The position numbers were made by a program, and so were the translations under genes. Positions 20,942 to 31,979 of a stretch of DNA of 31,979 bases are shown here, one piece after another (positions within the stretch are counted from its first letter, which is position 1; every line of letters starts with the position of its first letter). The DNA is from Hymenoscyphus infarciens (Eukaryota > Ascomycota > Leotiomycetes > Helotiales > Helotiaceae): NCBI GenBank assembly GCA_001414345.1, contig LLCB01000473.1, positions 1 to 31,979 of the forward strand, written 5' to 3'. Below the pieces are notes generated by a model. The model was not told where the DNA came from. It searched no databases and was given only the letters and a program-made list of their open reading frames with translations.

Positions 20942-23900
20942 GTCTTTATCTATTTATATATTTAAGTTTATTTACTCTTTAAATAACATTTCTTTAATAA
21001 AATCTCTTTATATAGTTTAACTATCTATTTATCTTAAACTATACTACTCTATACTTACTTAGTTTACCTTATTTTTATTAAAGCTATATCTAATAATAAT
21101 TATATTAAAACCTTTAATATAATCTTTATAATTTTTATTATTTACTTCTTTATTATTCTTACTATCTTCTATATTATCTTTATTACTACTATTACTATTA
21201 CTATCTTCTTTACTATTAATATTATATTTAGAGAGAACGTTACTCTAGTTTAGAATAGTATTTAAGATAGTATTTAAATATACTAAAGATATAGTTAAGA
21301 GAAAAATATAAATTTTTTAAAGTATGTTTAGATACTATTAGTTTTTATAAGAACCTTTAGATTAAACTTATATTTACTTATTTTTAAGCTTATTTTTAAA
21401 AATCTTATTCTTAATATCTTTATAATAATTTAATAAGGACTTAGCTATAAGTACTCTTTTAATAATTTATATATTCTATAAGTAGAGCTCTTATAATATT
21501 AAAAAATAAGAATAAGAAATTAAAAGTACTTAGAGTATATTAATTAACTAATTTACTATTTAAATCTATTTAGAAATTATAAACTTAACCTTTTTAATAG
21601 CTCTCTTATACTTTAAAATAGTATTAATTCTATATAGAATAGTAATATTATTTATAAAACTTATAAGTAAGCCTAAGTTCTCTTTATCTAAAAGACTAAG
21701 CTAAGTACTTATTCTAATCTTATACTACTATATCTTATAATTTAATTCTTTTTTAAGAGATATAGAGTTAAATGTTTATAATAATATTAGTAATAGATTA
21801 TAATTTTTAGATAGTTAATTATATAATCTTTAGATTTCTTAACTTCTTTTAACTATAGAGAGTAAGTAGTAGAATAAGGCTTTTATATATTCTATTAATT
21901 TTTTTATACTCTTTATATTAAAATAGTTATAAATATTCTAAACTTTTTAAACTTACTAAATAGCTAGTTTATAATATTTATAAACCTTTACTTTAATTTA
22001 AAGATAAATTTAAAAGTTTTAATATTATTTATAATTTATACTTTTAACTTCTTAATCTTTATACCTTTAACTAGTTCTTAATAACTCTTATACTAATAAT
22101 TTATATATATATTCTAATAACTATCTAATAGAACGTTTTCTAGATAAATAATATAAAATAATCTTTAAAAGAAAGCGTCTTATTCTTTTAAGTACTTATT
22201 TTTTAATATTAACTCTAGAGAGCTTAAGAGTGTTAAAAACTAATTAGTATTTATCTTTATAAGCTAGAATTCTATTTAAGTAAGTAAATAGTCTTTTCTT
22301 TATTATTATTAATATAGCTTCTTTCTTTTTCTTAAACTACTTCTCTTAAATATACTAATAATCTTATAATTTATACTATATATTATCTTTTTTATTTATT
22401 AATTTACTTATAATAAGATAAGCTTAGGTAGTAGTAATAGTATCTCTATATTAAGTATAGAGAGATTAAGTTCTCTTATATCTTTTATTTAAAGTAGAAC
22501 TAAGTTCTTCTCTCTATATAAGTCTCTAATATTTTATTTAGATATTTAGAAGAGCTTCTTTTAATAAAGTAGAGTATATATAATAGATTAAGACTAAATA
22601 ACTTTTTAAGAACTAGTCTCTTTCTACTCTCTCTCTATTACCTAATCTAAGAAATTATTATTAGTAAGTACTCTACTATAATTAATAATTTAAAGTATAA
22701 GAGTATTAATAAAAAGCGTTTATAGTATATCTTATTCTATATACTATTTTAAGATACTCTCTTTTAAGATAAGACTAAAATTTATATATAATATTATATT
22801 AAAATATAATATATACTTAGTTAAGAAGTTAATTAAATATTAATTTTAAAAGATATACTATAACTTAAAAAGTCTTTTTATAATAAAAACTAATAAGTTA
22901 GAAGGTTATTCTATACTAGTAGATTATATTTATTAACCTAGTCTAATCTAATCTTTTAAATTTATCTCTAGCTTTATTTTTAACTATAGCTACTTAAAAA
23001 TAATAAAAATAACTATTATTAAGAATATTAGCTTTTAAACTATTCTCTTTTTTAAGAGAAAGTATTATACTATCTCTTACTTTATTAGATATAGAAACTA
23101 CTACGTCTATTTCTACTATATTAAGAGTAATACTAGATTTAGATTTAAAGTCTTAAATAAAGAATTTACTACTACTATAAGGCTATTAACTAAAAGGTAG
23201 ATTTCTTTATCTCTTTTTACGTTTTTATTAAAAATTACTATCTTAGCTCTAATTATATAAAGCTATTAGTCTATTATTATTATTATCTTAGAAGAAATAA
23301 GTAAAGTATATATAATTTAAAGATAGAGAAATAGTCTACTTATAGTCTAGTTAGTATTTATTAACTTTAGTATTAAAAAGCTTTTAATATCTATTTTCTA
23401 CTAATAACTAGTTATAATAGGTATATACTTATATTTTTTTAAGATTAGGAATATAATAATAATACTAATAAATAAGTAACTTTTATAATCCTATTACTTA
23501 AGAATATTAGAAAAGCTTTCTAACTATAGAAACTTTATAAAAGAGCTTAAGAAGTTATAAATTAAAAATAGATTATAAAAAGATAGTAGTAGTTAGGAAA
23601 AACCCCTCTTTAATAATTATATATACTCTTATATATAGGCATTTATAGTACTAGATATTTTTTTCCTTTATAATAGCTAAAATATATTAGCTTATAGAAT
23701 ATACTAGAATATACTTAAAGATTATACTTATAAAGTAAGTAATAAACTACTTTATAAGAAGATATTATATAAGTATAAGAATATTTATAAGCTAAATTTC
23801 TATTAAATAATACTTAACTAAGAATAGGTATTATATTACTTTAATTATACTTCTAAGAATTATAATTAGATAAATTAGTATACTTTTTCTTAAGTTAAGA

Positions 23901-24604
23901 GCTAATTAATTTATCTCTAAAATCTAATTTAGTACTCTTTACTCTCTCTCTCTCTCCTTCTCTCTCTTTTTTAGAATCTTTATTATAAAAGCCTTAATTA
24001 TAATTATTATTTAAATTATAATTATTAAAAGAAAAGAGCTAATAAGAGTTTAATAATTACTTTAATTATTAGCCTCTTTATATATAAAGAGATAAATTAC
24101 TATTTATTCTTTAGTATATATATAATCTTATCTTAATAAGATAACTATATTTATTAATAGATATTTAAGGAGTTAGAGAGAATTTATTACTAGAAAGGTA
24201 TACTTAGTAGCGGTTTTTTAAAGATATATTAATTTAAGAGAAAGAAAGTTAGATATAATATATATTAGATAGAAGAGGTTATATTAGTAGTATAGGCTTA
24301 GTTAGCTTATTTTAAATAGATATTATATATAGATCTTTCTAGGCCTAAGTAAGTAGCTTTATAAACGTCTATAAGCTAAATTCTCTTACTTCTAACTAGA
24401 TTTAACTAATTTCTATATAGTCTTACTTACTAAGGTAATAGATAAAGTTCTTATTATTTTATATCTATTTATATAGTATATAATTATCTCTTTATTATAT
24501 ATTACTATATATCTCTAACTAATAAGTATATAGCTTTTAGTAGTCTTTTATCTAAATAATACTTATTACTTATATTATATAGTATACTTATAGAAGTATT
24601 ATAA
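20942..24604 (+). pseudogene. Largest RIP-degraded frame, about 1,220 codons, unknown product
   Basis: One frame can be followed for 3.6 kb with no frameshift. Open runs include 21038-21250 (71 codons, T-rich, so weaker), 22694-22840 (49) and 23039-23197 (53, mixed composition, therefore strong; for example RFRFKVLNKEFTTT). The start is Thr/Ile-rich with ATT/ACT codons at 21150-21220, probably a Thr-rich disordered segment. The middle and 3' parts have a normal composition with Lys, Glu, Arg and Asn. A CT-rich run at 23942-23972 reads as Ser/Leu codons. The length would suit a polyprotein or a reverse transcriptase ORF, but I could not find a convincing YxDD, RNase H or integrase signature, so I leave it unnamed. 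The final 570 bases (after 24028) are less certain. Confidence 0.52.
23942..23972 (+). repeat. CT-rich microsatellite
   Basis: An almost pure (CT)n run ending in a T tract. It contains no CpA or TpG on either strand and so would be immune to RIP. In the relic frame it encodes Ser/Leu. Confidence 0.8.
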
Positions 24605-24611
24605 CTAACGT

Positions 24612-26660
24612 CTTAATAGTCTTTAAAGACTAAGCGCTCTCTAGTACGATTTACTTTATTTTAACTACTATATACTATCTACTAGAATTACTTTTAAGAA
24701 TTACTATTAGTTAAAGCTCTATTCTATTTCTATTATATACTCTTTTACTCTTATAATATAATATTCGCTTTTTACTAAATAAGATATACTTATTTACTCT
24801 TTAAAAGAAACCTATATACTTTACTATATATAACCTAAGTTATATTCTAGCTAGTATATATAGGATATCTAGAAAGTAAGTAAATCTTTAAAACCTCTAT
24901 AAACTATTATTAACATCTAGTTTAAACTAGTTATTTACTCTACTTAGCTATACTAAATAAAGGATAAACTTAAGAACTTAGATTCTAATTTAGTACCTTA
25001 ACTATTATAAATAGAACGGATTTATAGAACGTTATATACTTAGGCTTTATAAAAGATATTAGTAATAGCTATAAAGCTCTTAGTTATATAATATTAGATA
25101 GAATATAAGGTTATTATAATAAATATAATAATATCTTTTATAAGATTCTTTAAAATATTACTAAATAGACTAGTATAGACTTATTACTCTTTAGTAATCT
25201 AATAGCTACTAACTACTATAATTACTATCTTTAAAAAGAAGTAGAATTCTTTAATAGAAGTTCTTACTAATTTATAGGTAGTCTTAGTTTAGAAAGAGAT
25301 ATAGTAGAGATATAGTATACTTATAATTTAGTAATTCTTATTAATAGAGTTTATTAAGATAATCTATAACATAGTTACTAGTATATTACTTAAAGTAAGA
25401 CTCTTAGTCTTTCCTTACTCTAAAATACTAAGTACTACTTATAGCTACTATAAGTATCTTATACTAGGTTACGTAACTACCTTTATTATTAAAATTATTA
25501 CTACTATTATTTTAATTACTTTTATTTATTAAAATAAATAAAAGAAATAAAGTATTAGATAATATCTCTTATAAAGTCTATACTAAGTAAATAGCTTTCT
25601 TTTCTCTACTATTATCTAAGTAAAACTCGACCTATTATCCTAAAAGCTAGCTATAGTAAGAATTTACCTAATCCTATCTATATTATCTAGCTTTAATTTT
25701 ATCTAGTCTTATTATAATTTATAGTTAATAGATTATCTTATTCTATAATATATATATTAGAAGAACTATTACTTTATAGTAAGTTATTATTATAAAATCT
25801 TATTTATAAAATACTATCTTTTAAAATAACTATTCTAATAAGTATTTATCTTAGATAAACTTATATAGAATAGCACTTTCTAAATATATCTCTTAGAATA
25901 ACTCTATATATATATATATAGTAGAAGTAAGAGTAAAGTTTATAGTAATATTATTAGTAACTTTACTAATAAAGTTTATATAAGTTTAACTTATATTAGA
26001 TTAGTTATAATAAAAGAATTAGAAAGATTAAGTTTCCTAGTTCTTACTTAGTTATCTTCTCTTAATAATAAAAGTATCTTTTATTTAGCTAAGGATTTAA
26101 CCTCTCTATTAAATAAATTAAGACTTAAGACTTTTTATTTTAAATTATAAAACGAAATAACTTAATAATATTAGTATATTTAATAGTAAAAGTTTATATA
26201 TATATAATACTTTATTCTCTAGTATAGTCTTCTTTATCTACTACCTTATATTAAGTTACTTATAACCTTTCTATATTAGCTAAAATTCTTATAACTTCTT
26301 ATAATATAATAGGATTTATTTATCTCTTAACTACCTTTTAACTACCTCTTAACTACCTTATTATATATTATTTAAAATTACTATTAGTTAGAGAATAAGT
26401 TTACTTAGCTTTTTCTCTCTCTACTAACTATACTAGTAAAGATAACGAAGTTCTATCTAGTATAATTTAATAACTATATAACCTTCTTATATATTTATTA
26501 TCTTTAAAATCGTTATACCTTTTTAATAGTTATCTTAGTAGTCTTTCTCTTATTATTTAGTACTAAGAAGGTAATAGATAAAACTTTATAGATTCTATAC
26601 TTACTATACCTTAATAATAAGATAATAAGATATATAGTATAAGATCTTTATTATACTTAG
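24612..26660 (+). pseudogene. RIP-degraded reading frame next to the right array, unknown
   Basis: About 680 codons in one frame up to TAG 26658-26660. The longest open run is 25335-25529 (65 codons). Another at about 25914-26030 contains Ser/Lys-rich and then Leu/Arg/Glu residues (IKELERLSFL). The frame is continuous between the two runs and no frameshift is needed. CpA survives at 24914, 25370 and 25874. The segment 24900-25200 (for example IERIYRTLYT) has the mixed charged composition of a folded domain. No recognisable motif and no start codon. It is the last relic before the satellite, and TTTGTTTTTG at 26663-26671 just after it holds two of the rare TpG. Confidence 0.5.
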
Positions 26661-26761
26661 CTTTGTTTTTGTTTTTTTTAGTTTCTTTTTAGCTATCTAA
26701 AGCTAGTACTATATAGATGTACTTAGACTCTACTTTATTAGTAGAAAGACTACGTTTAATT
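26661..26761. other. Junction between last relic and right array
   Basis: A short AT-rich junction with TpG at 26664, 26670 and 26719 and no repeat periodicity. Nothing else is seen. Confidence 0.4.
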
Positions 26762-26950
26762 ACTTAGTATTACCTAGTATTACTACTACTAAGGTAATCG
26801 AGAAATAAGTCTATAACCTAGTATTACTATTATTAGTACTAAAGTAATTAATAAATAAATTAATTATCTAGTACTATAACTACTAGAGTAATAGATAAAA
26901 ATATTAGTTCTAAGATAATCTAAATAAATTAATTATCTAGTATTATTAGT
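26762..26950 (+). repeat. Degenerate satellite units, outlying part of the right array
   Basis: Three to four decayed units are recognisable from TTACCTAG...CTAAGGTAAT and AATTAATAAATAAATTAATTA motifs. They are followed by about 180 bp of non-satellite sequence. Confidence 0.75.
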
Positions 26951-27130
26951 TTTATTTACTTATTAGCAATAGTAGTAGCTAAGTATATAAATCTAGATAA
27001 GTCTATATATATATTAATTAAATAAAAATTAAGTATACTAATAAGTATACTTAATCTAAAAGAAGATTCTTATAACTATATTACTTAAAAGTCTTTTAAA
27101 AACGTCTTAGACTTTCTCTTTTTCTTATTT
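26951..27130. other. Non-satellite interruption inside the right array
   Basis: About 180 bp of unique AT-rich sequence between the outlying and the main satellite block. It includes the CpA at 26967 and an ACGT at 27103. No gene is seen. Confidence 0.55.
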
Positions 27131-28260
27131 AATAATACTATTAAGATAATTAATAAATAAATTAATTACCTAGTAATTAATAAATAAAATCGATTACTTA
27201 GAGATATTACTATAAAAGTAATTAATAAATAAATCGATTACCTAGTAGTTTTACTAGTATTATAATTAATAAATAGATTAATTACCTAGTATTATTACTA
27301 ATAGAGTAATTAATAAATAAATCGATTATAAAGATTACTATTAAAGTAATTAATAAATAAATCAATTATCTAGTATTATTATTACTAGTAGAGTAATTAA
27401 TAAATTAATCGAGTACCTAGTATTATTATTACTAGTAGAGTAATCGATAAATAAATCGATTACCTAGAAAGATTACTACTAAGGTAATCGATAAATAAAT
27501 CGATTAGTACTATTACTAGTACTATAATCGATAAATAAATCGATTACCTATTATTATTAGTAGTAAGATAATCGATAAATAAATCGATTATCTAGTATTA
27601 TTATTACTAGTAAAGTAATCGATAAATAAATCGATTATCTAGTATTATTATTCCTAGTAAGGTAATTAATAAATTAATCGATTACTTAGTAGTATTATTT
27701 CTAGCTAAGTAATAGATAAATAAATCGATTACCTAGTATTATTACTAGTAAGGTAATTGATAAATAAATCGATTACTTAGTATTATTATTTCTAGTAAGA
27801 TAATCGATAAATTAATTAATTACCTAGTATTATTATTTCTAGTAAGATAATCGATAAATTAATCGATTACCTAGTATTATTATTACTAGTAAGGTAATTA
27901 ATAAATTAATCGATTACCTAGTAGTATTATTTCTAGTAAAGTAATTAATAAATTAATCGATTACCTAGTATTATTATTTCTAGTAAGGTAATCGATAAAT
28001 AAATCAATTACTTAGTAGTATTATTTCTAGTAAGGTAATTAATAAATTAATCGATTATCTAGTAGTATTATTTCTAGTAAAGTAATTAATAAATAAATCG
28101 ATTACCTAGTATTATTATTTCTAGTAAAGTAATTAATAAATAAATCGATTACCTAGTAGTATTATTACTAGCTAAGGTAATTGATAAATAAATCGATTAC
28201 CTAGTAGTATTACTAGTAAGATAATAGATAAATAAATCTATTATCTAATATTATTATTTC

Positions 28261-28620
28261 TAGTAAAAAAATTAATAAATTAATCGATTATCTAGTATTA
28301 GTATTTCTAGCTAGGTAATTAATAAATAAATCAATTACCTAGTAGTATTATTATTACTAAGGTAATTAATAAATTAATCGATTATATAATATTATTATTA
28401 CTAAGATAATTAATAAATAAATCGATTACTTAGTATTATTATTATTAGTAAGATAATTAATAAATAAATTGATTACCTAGTATTATTACCTAGTATTATT
28501 ACTACTAAGGTAATTAATAAATAAATCGATTACCTAGTATTATTACCTAGTATTATTACTACTAAGGTAATCGATAAATAAATCGATTATCTAGTATTAT
28601 TATTTCTAGTAAGATAATTA
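28261..28620 (+). repeat. 360-bp higher-order repeat, copy 1
   Basis: Aligns without gaps to 30425-30784 (offset 2164 bp) with about five substitutions, and to 30035-30394 (offset 1774 bp). Shared private variants include TAGTAAAAAAATT at 28261 and 30425 and the box-less ATTATATAAT at 28381. The ATTGAT at 28458 is ATCGAT in the 30425 copy. Confidence 0.87.
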
Positions 28621-30034
28621 ATAAATAAATCGATTACCTAGTAGTATTACTAGTAAGGTAATAGATAAATAAATCGATTACTTAGTATTATTATTTCTAG
28701 TAAGATAATTAATAAATAAATTAATTACCTAGTATTATTACCTAGTATTATTACTATTAAGGTAATTAATAAATAAATCGATTATCTAGTATTATTACCT
28801 AGTATTATTACTACTAAGATAATTAATAAATAAATCGATTACCTAGTATTATTATTTCTAGTAAGATAATTAATAAATTAATCGATTACCTAATAGTATT
28901 ATTTCTAGTAAAGTAATCGATAAATCAATTAATTACTTAGTATTCTTATTTCTAGTAAGATAATCGATAAATAAATTAATTACCTAGTATTATTATTTCT
29001 AGTAAGGTAATTAATAAATTAATCGATTACTTAGTATTATTATTTCTAGTAAGATAATTAATAAATTAATCGATTATCTAGTAGTATTATTTCTAGCTAG
29101 GTAATAGATAAATAAATCGATTATCTAGTATTATTACCTAGTATTATTACTACTAAGGTAATTAATAAATAAATCAATTACTATTATTATTATTACTAGT
29201 AAGATAATTGATAAATTAATCGATTACCTAGTATTATTATTACTAGTAAGATAATAGATAAATAAATGGATTACTTAGTATTATTACTAGTAAAGTAATC
29301 GATAAATAAATCGATTACCTAGTAGTATTATTTCTAATAAGATAATCGATAAATAAATCGATTACCTAGTAGTATTATTTCTAGTAAGATAATTAATAAA
29401 TAAATCAATTACCTAGTATTATTATTCTTAGTAAGATAATCGATAAATTAATCGATTACCTAGTAGTATTATTTCTATCTAAATAATAGATAAATAAATC
29501 GATTACCTAGTATTATTACTAGTAAGGTAATCGATAAATAAATCGATTATCTAGTATTATTATTTCTAGTAAAGTAATTAATAAATTAATTAATTATCTA
29601 GTATTATTATTTCTAGTAAGGTAATTAATAAATTAATCGATTACCTAGTATTATTATTACTAGTAAGGTAATTAATAAATTAATCGATTATCTAGTAGTA
29701 TTATTTCTAATAAAGTAATTAATAAATTAATCGATTATCTAGTATTATTATTTCTAGTAAAGTAATCGATAAATAAATTAATTATCTAATAGTATTATTT
29801 CTAGTAAGGTAATTAATAAATTAATCGATTACCTAGTAGTATTATTTCTAGTAAAGTAATTAATAAATAAATAAATTACCTAGTATTATTATTTCTAGTA
29901 AAATAATTAATAAATAAATTAATTACCTAGTAGTATTATTACTAGCTAAGGTAATCGATAAATAAATCGATTACTTAGTAGTATTACTAGTAAAGTAATA
30001 GATAAATAAATCGATTATCTAGTATTATTATTTC

Positions 30035-30394
30035 TAGTAAGATAATTAATAAATTAATCGATTATTTAGTATTATTATTTCTAGCTAAGTAATTAATAAA
30101 TAAATCAATTATCTAGTAGTATTATTATTACTAAGGTAATTGATAAATTAATCGATTATATAATATTATTATTACTAAGATAATTAATAAATAAATCAAT
30201 TACTTAGTATTATTATTACTAGTAAGGTAATTAATAAATAAATTAATTACCTAGTATTATTATCTAGTATTATTACTACTAAGGTAATTAATAAATAAAT
30301 CGATTACTTAGTATTATTACCTAGTATTATTACTACTAAGATAATTAATAAATAAATTAATTACTTAGTATTATTATTTCTAGTAAGATAATTA
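30035..30394 (+). repeat. 360-bp higher-order repeat, copy 2
   Basis: Offset 1774 bp from copy 1. ATTATATAAT lies at 30155. More diverged than copy 3, chiefly by box decay (ATCAAT, ATTGAT, ATTAAT). Confidence 0.82.
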
Positions 30395-30424
30395 ATAAAT
30401 AAATCGATTACCTAGTAGTATTAC

Positions 30425-30784
30425 TAGTAAAAAAATTAATAAATTAATCGATTATCTAGTATTATTATTTCTAGCTAGGTAATTAATAAATAAATCAATT
30501 ACCTAGTAGTATTATTATTACTAAGGTAATTAATAAATTAATCGATTATATAATATTATTATTACTAAGATAATTAATAAATAAATCGATTACTTAGTAT
30601 TATTATTACTAGTAAGATAATTAATAAATAAATCGATTACCTAGTATTATTACCTAGTATTATTACTACTAAGGTAATTAATAAATAAATCGATTACCTA
30701 GTATTATTACCTAGTATTATTACTACTAAGGTAATTAATAAATAAATCGATTATCTAGTATTATTATTTCTAGTAAGATAATTA
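30425..30784 (+). repeat. 360-bp higher-order repeat, copy 3
   Basis: Offset 2164 bp from copy 1 and 390 bp from copy 2. ATTATATAAT lies at 30545. Closest relative of copy 1. Confidence 0.87.
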
Positions 30785-30796
30785 ATAAATTAATCG

Positions 30797-31036
30797 ATTA
30801 TATAATATTATTATTACTAAGATAATTAATAAATAAATCGATTACTTAGTATTATTATTACTAGTAAGATAATTAATAAATAAATCGATTACCTAGTATT
30901 ATTATCTAGTATTATTACTACTAAGATAATTAATAAATAAATCGATTACCTAGTATTATTACCTAGTATTATTATTACTAAGGTAATTAATAAATAAATC
31001 GATTACCTAGTATTATTATTTCTAGTAAGATAATTA
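30797..31036 (+). repeat. 360-bp higher-order repeat, partial copy 4
   Basis: Begins with ATTATATAAT at 30797, 252 bp after the same point of copy 3, and follows it for about 240 bp. It lacks the first 120 bp of the block. Confidence 0.8.
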
Positions 31037-31979
31037 ATAAATTAATTAATTACCTAGTAGTATTATTTCTAGTAAGATAATCGATAAATAAATCGATTAC
31101 TTAGTATTATTATTTCTAGTAAAGTAATCGATAAATAAATCGATTACTTAGTATTATTATTTCTAGTAAAGTAATTAATAAATTAATCGATTATCTAGTA
31201 TTATTATTTCTAGTAAGATAATCGATAAATTAATCGATTACCTAGTAGTATTATTTCTAGCTAGGTAATAGATAAATAAATTAATTACCTAGTATTATTA
31301 CCTAGTATTATTACTACTAAGATAATCGATAAATAAATCAATTACTATTATTATTATTACTAGTAAAGTAATTAATAAATTAATCGATTATCTAATATTA
31401 TTATTACTAGTAAGATAATAGATAAATAAATCGATTATCTAGTATTATTACTAGTAAGGTAATCGATAAATAAATCGATTATCTAATAGTATTATTTCTA
31501 GTAAGATAATCAATAAATAAATTAATTACTTAGTAGTATTATTTCTAGTAAAGTAATCGATAAATAAATCAATTACCTAGTAGTATTATTACTAGTAAGG
31601 AAATCGATAAATAAATCGATTACCTAGTAGTATTATTACTAGTAAGGTAATCGATAAATAAATCGATTATCTAGTATTATTACCTAGTATTATTACTAGT
31701 AAGATAATCGATAAATAAATCGATTACCTAGTATTATTACCTAGTATTATTACTAGTAAGATAATCGATAAATAAATCGATTACCTAGTATTATTATTTC
31801 TAGTAAGATAATCGATAAATTAATCGATTATCTAGTAGTATTATTTCTAGCTAGGTAATTAATAAATAAATCGATTACCTAGTATTATTATTACTAGTAA
31901 GATAATCGATAAATAAATCGATTACCTAGTATTATTACCTAGTATTATTACTACTAAGGTAATTAATAAATAAATCGAT

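Larger units (their letters stand above)
1..31979. other. Saturated RIP-type CpA/TpG depletion over the whole window
   Basis: CpA and TpG are almost absent on both strands. My manual scan of 1201-26760 found about 28 TpG and 25 CpA, and 3823-6131 contains none at all. ApC, GpT, CpT, CpC and roughly fifty CpG remain, so this is loss of one dinucleotide class rather than plain AT bias. C to T change in CpA context on both strands is the known signature of repeat-induced point mutation in Pezizomycotina. As a result nearly all Met, Cys, Trp, His and CAA/CAG-Gln codons are gone, and TAA/TAG are abundant in every frame. The counts are by eye and may be off by a few. Confidence 0.93.
27131..31979 (+). 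repeat. Right satellite array, about 100 units, runs off the window
   Basis: About 4.85 kb of tandem units, most near 47 bp. Typical unit: GTAATCGATAAATAAATCG, then ATTACCTAGTATTATTATT, then TCTAGTAAG. The first part is an inverted repeat (GGTAATCGAT / ATCGATTACC around AAATAA), the second contains a CTAG dyad. Variation is mainly the state of each box (ATCGAT, ATTAAT, rarely ATCAAT or ATTGAT), AAATAA or AAATTA in the spacer, and a 13-bp duplication (CTAGTATTATTAC twice) in some units. Orientation is constant and opposite to the array at 1-1176. No coding potential. Confidence 0.96.

Noticed and set aside
20942..24604. Reverse transcriptase/integrase polyprotein of a retroelement
   Set aside because: Length fits, but I could not find YxDD, RNase H or HHCC/DDE patterns even allowing for RIP changes. 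Kept as unknown.
1600..26660. A reassigned genetic code in which TAA and TAG are sense codons (as in ciliates), making the frames intact genes
   Set aside because: Reading TAA/TAG as Gln gives plausible proteins, but they would have almost no Met, His, Cys or Trp, and CpA/TpG are missing across codon boundaries and in the non-coding satellites too. A DNA-level process explains all of this; a code change does not.
1..31979. Mitochondrial or plastid genome, or an AT-rich protist nuclear genome
   Set aside because: Such genomes are AT-rich but keep CpA and TpG. Here one dinucleotide class is missing on both strands, and no rRNA, tRNA or respiratory gene is recognisable.
27131..31979. CRISPR array
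   Set aside because: Units are directly contiguous, contain palindromes throughout, vary in length and have no unique spacers; there are no cas genes and the context is fungal.

Overview
The window is extremely AT-rich (roughly four fifths A+T) and almost completely lacks the dinucleotides CpA and TpG. By eye I count only about 55 of them in the 25.5 kb between the two satellite arrays, while ApC and GpT are everywhere. This is the footprint of saturated repeat-induced point mutation (RIP: C to T in CpA, on both strands). It points to a heterochromatic, repeat-derived block of a filamentous ascomycete (Pezizomycotina). I cannot name the species. No intact protein-coding gene, tRNA or rRNA is visible. 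ATG itself has nearly vanished (about 15 on the + strand and about 13 on the - strand in 32 kb).

Layout. Positions 1-1176 and 26762-31979 hold the same satellite in opposite orientations. The unit is usually 47 bp (range about 36-58) and has two dyads: one around ATCGAT-(6 bp)-ATCGAT and one around CTAG. Both arrays contain higher-order repeats. In the left array there are 174-bp and 640-bp copies. In the right array a 360-bp block occurs four times.

Between the arrays (about 1.6-26.7 kb) I find long, mutually exclusive reading frames. Each is interrupted only by TAA/TAG, stops that RIP makes from CAA, CAG or TGG, and some runs stay open for 40-86 codons. They tile most of the interior: ten on the + strand (1600-3477, 4906-7737, 7803-10355, 10441-11040, 11042-13423, 13411-15489, 16081-18159, 18302-19516, 20942-24604, 24612-26660) and two on the - strand (3840-4802, 19519-20580). 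Several contain minisatellites whose periods are multiples of three (12, 18/60, 48, 57 and 78 bp), as expected of repeats inside former coding sequence. I could not assign any relic to a known family. RIP turns Gln/His/Cys/Trp/Met codons into stops, Tyr or Ile, and Ala/Pro/Ser/Thr codons into Val/Leu/Ile, so the literal translations look misleadingly hydrophobic.

Best interpretation (inference): a compact, mostly one-strand, largely intron-poor multi-gene segment was duplicated, then destroyed by RIP while its reading frames were still intact. It now lies between inverted satellite arrays. Whether the arrays belong to the element, to a centromere-like domain, or are simply neighbours cannot be decided from this window.
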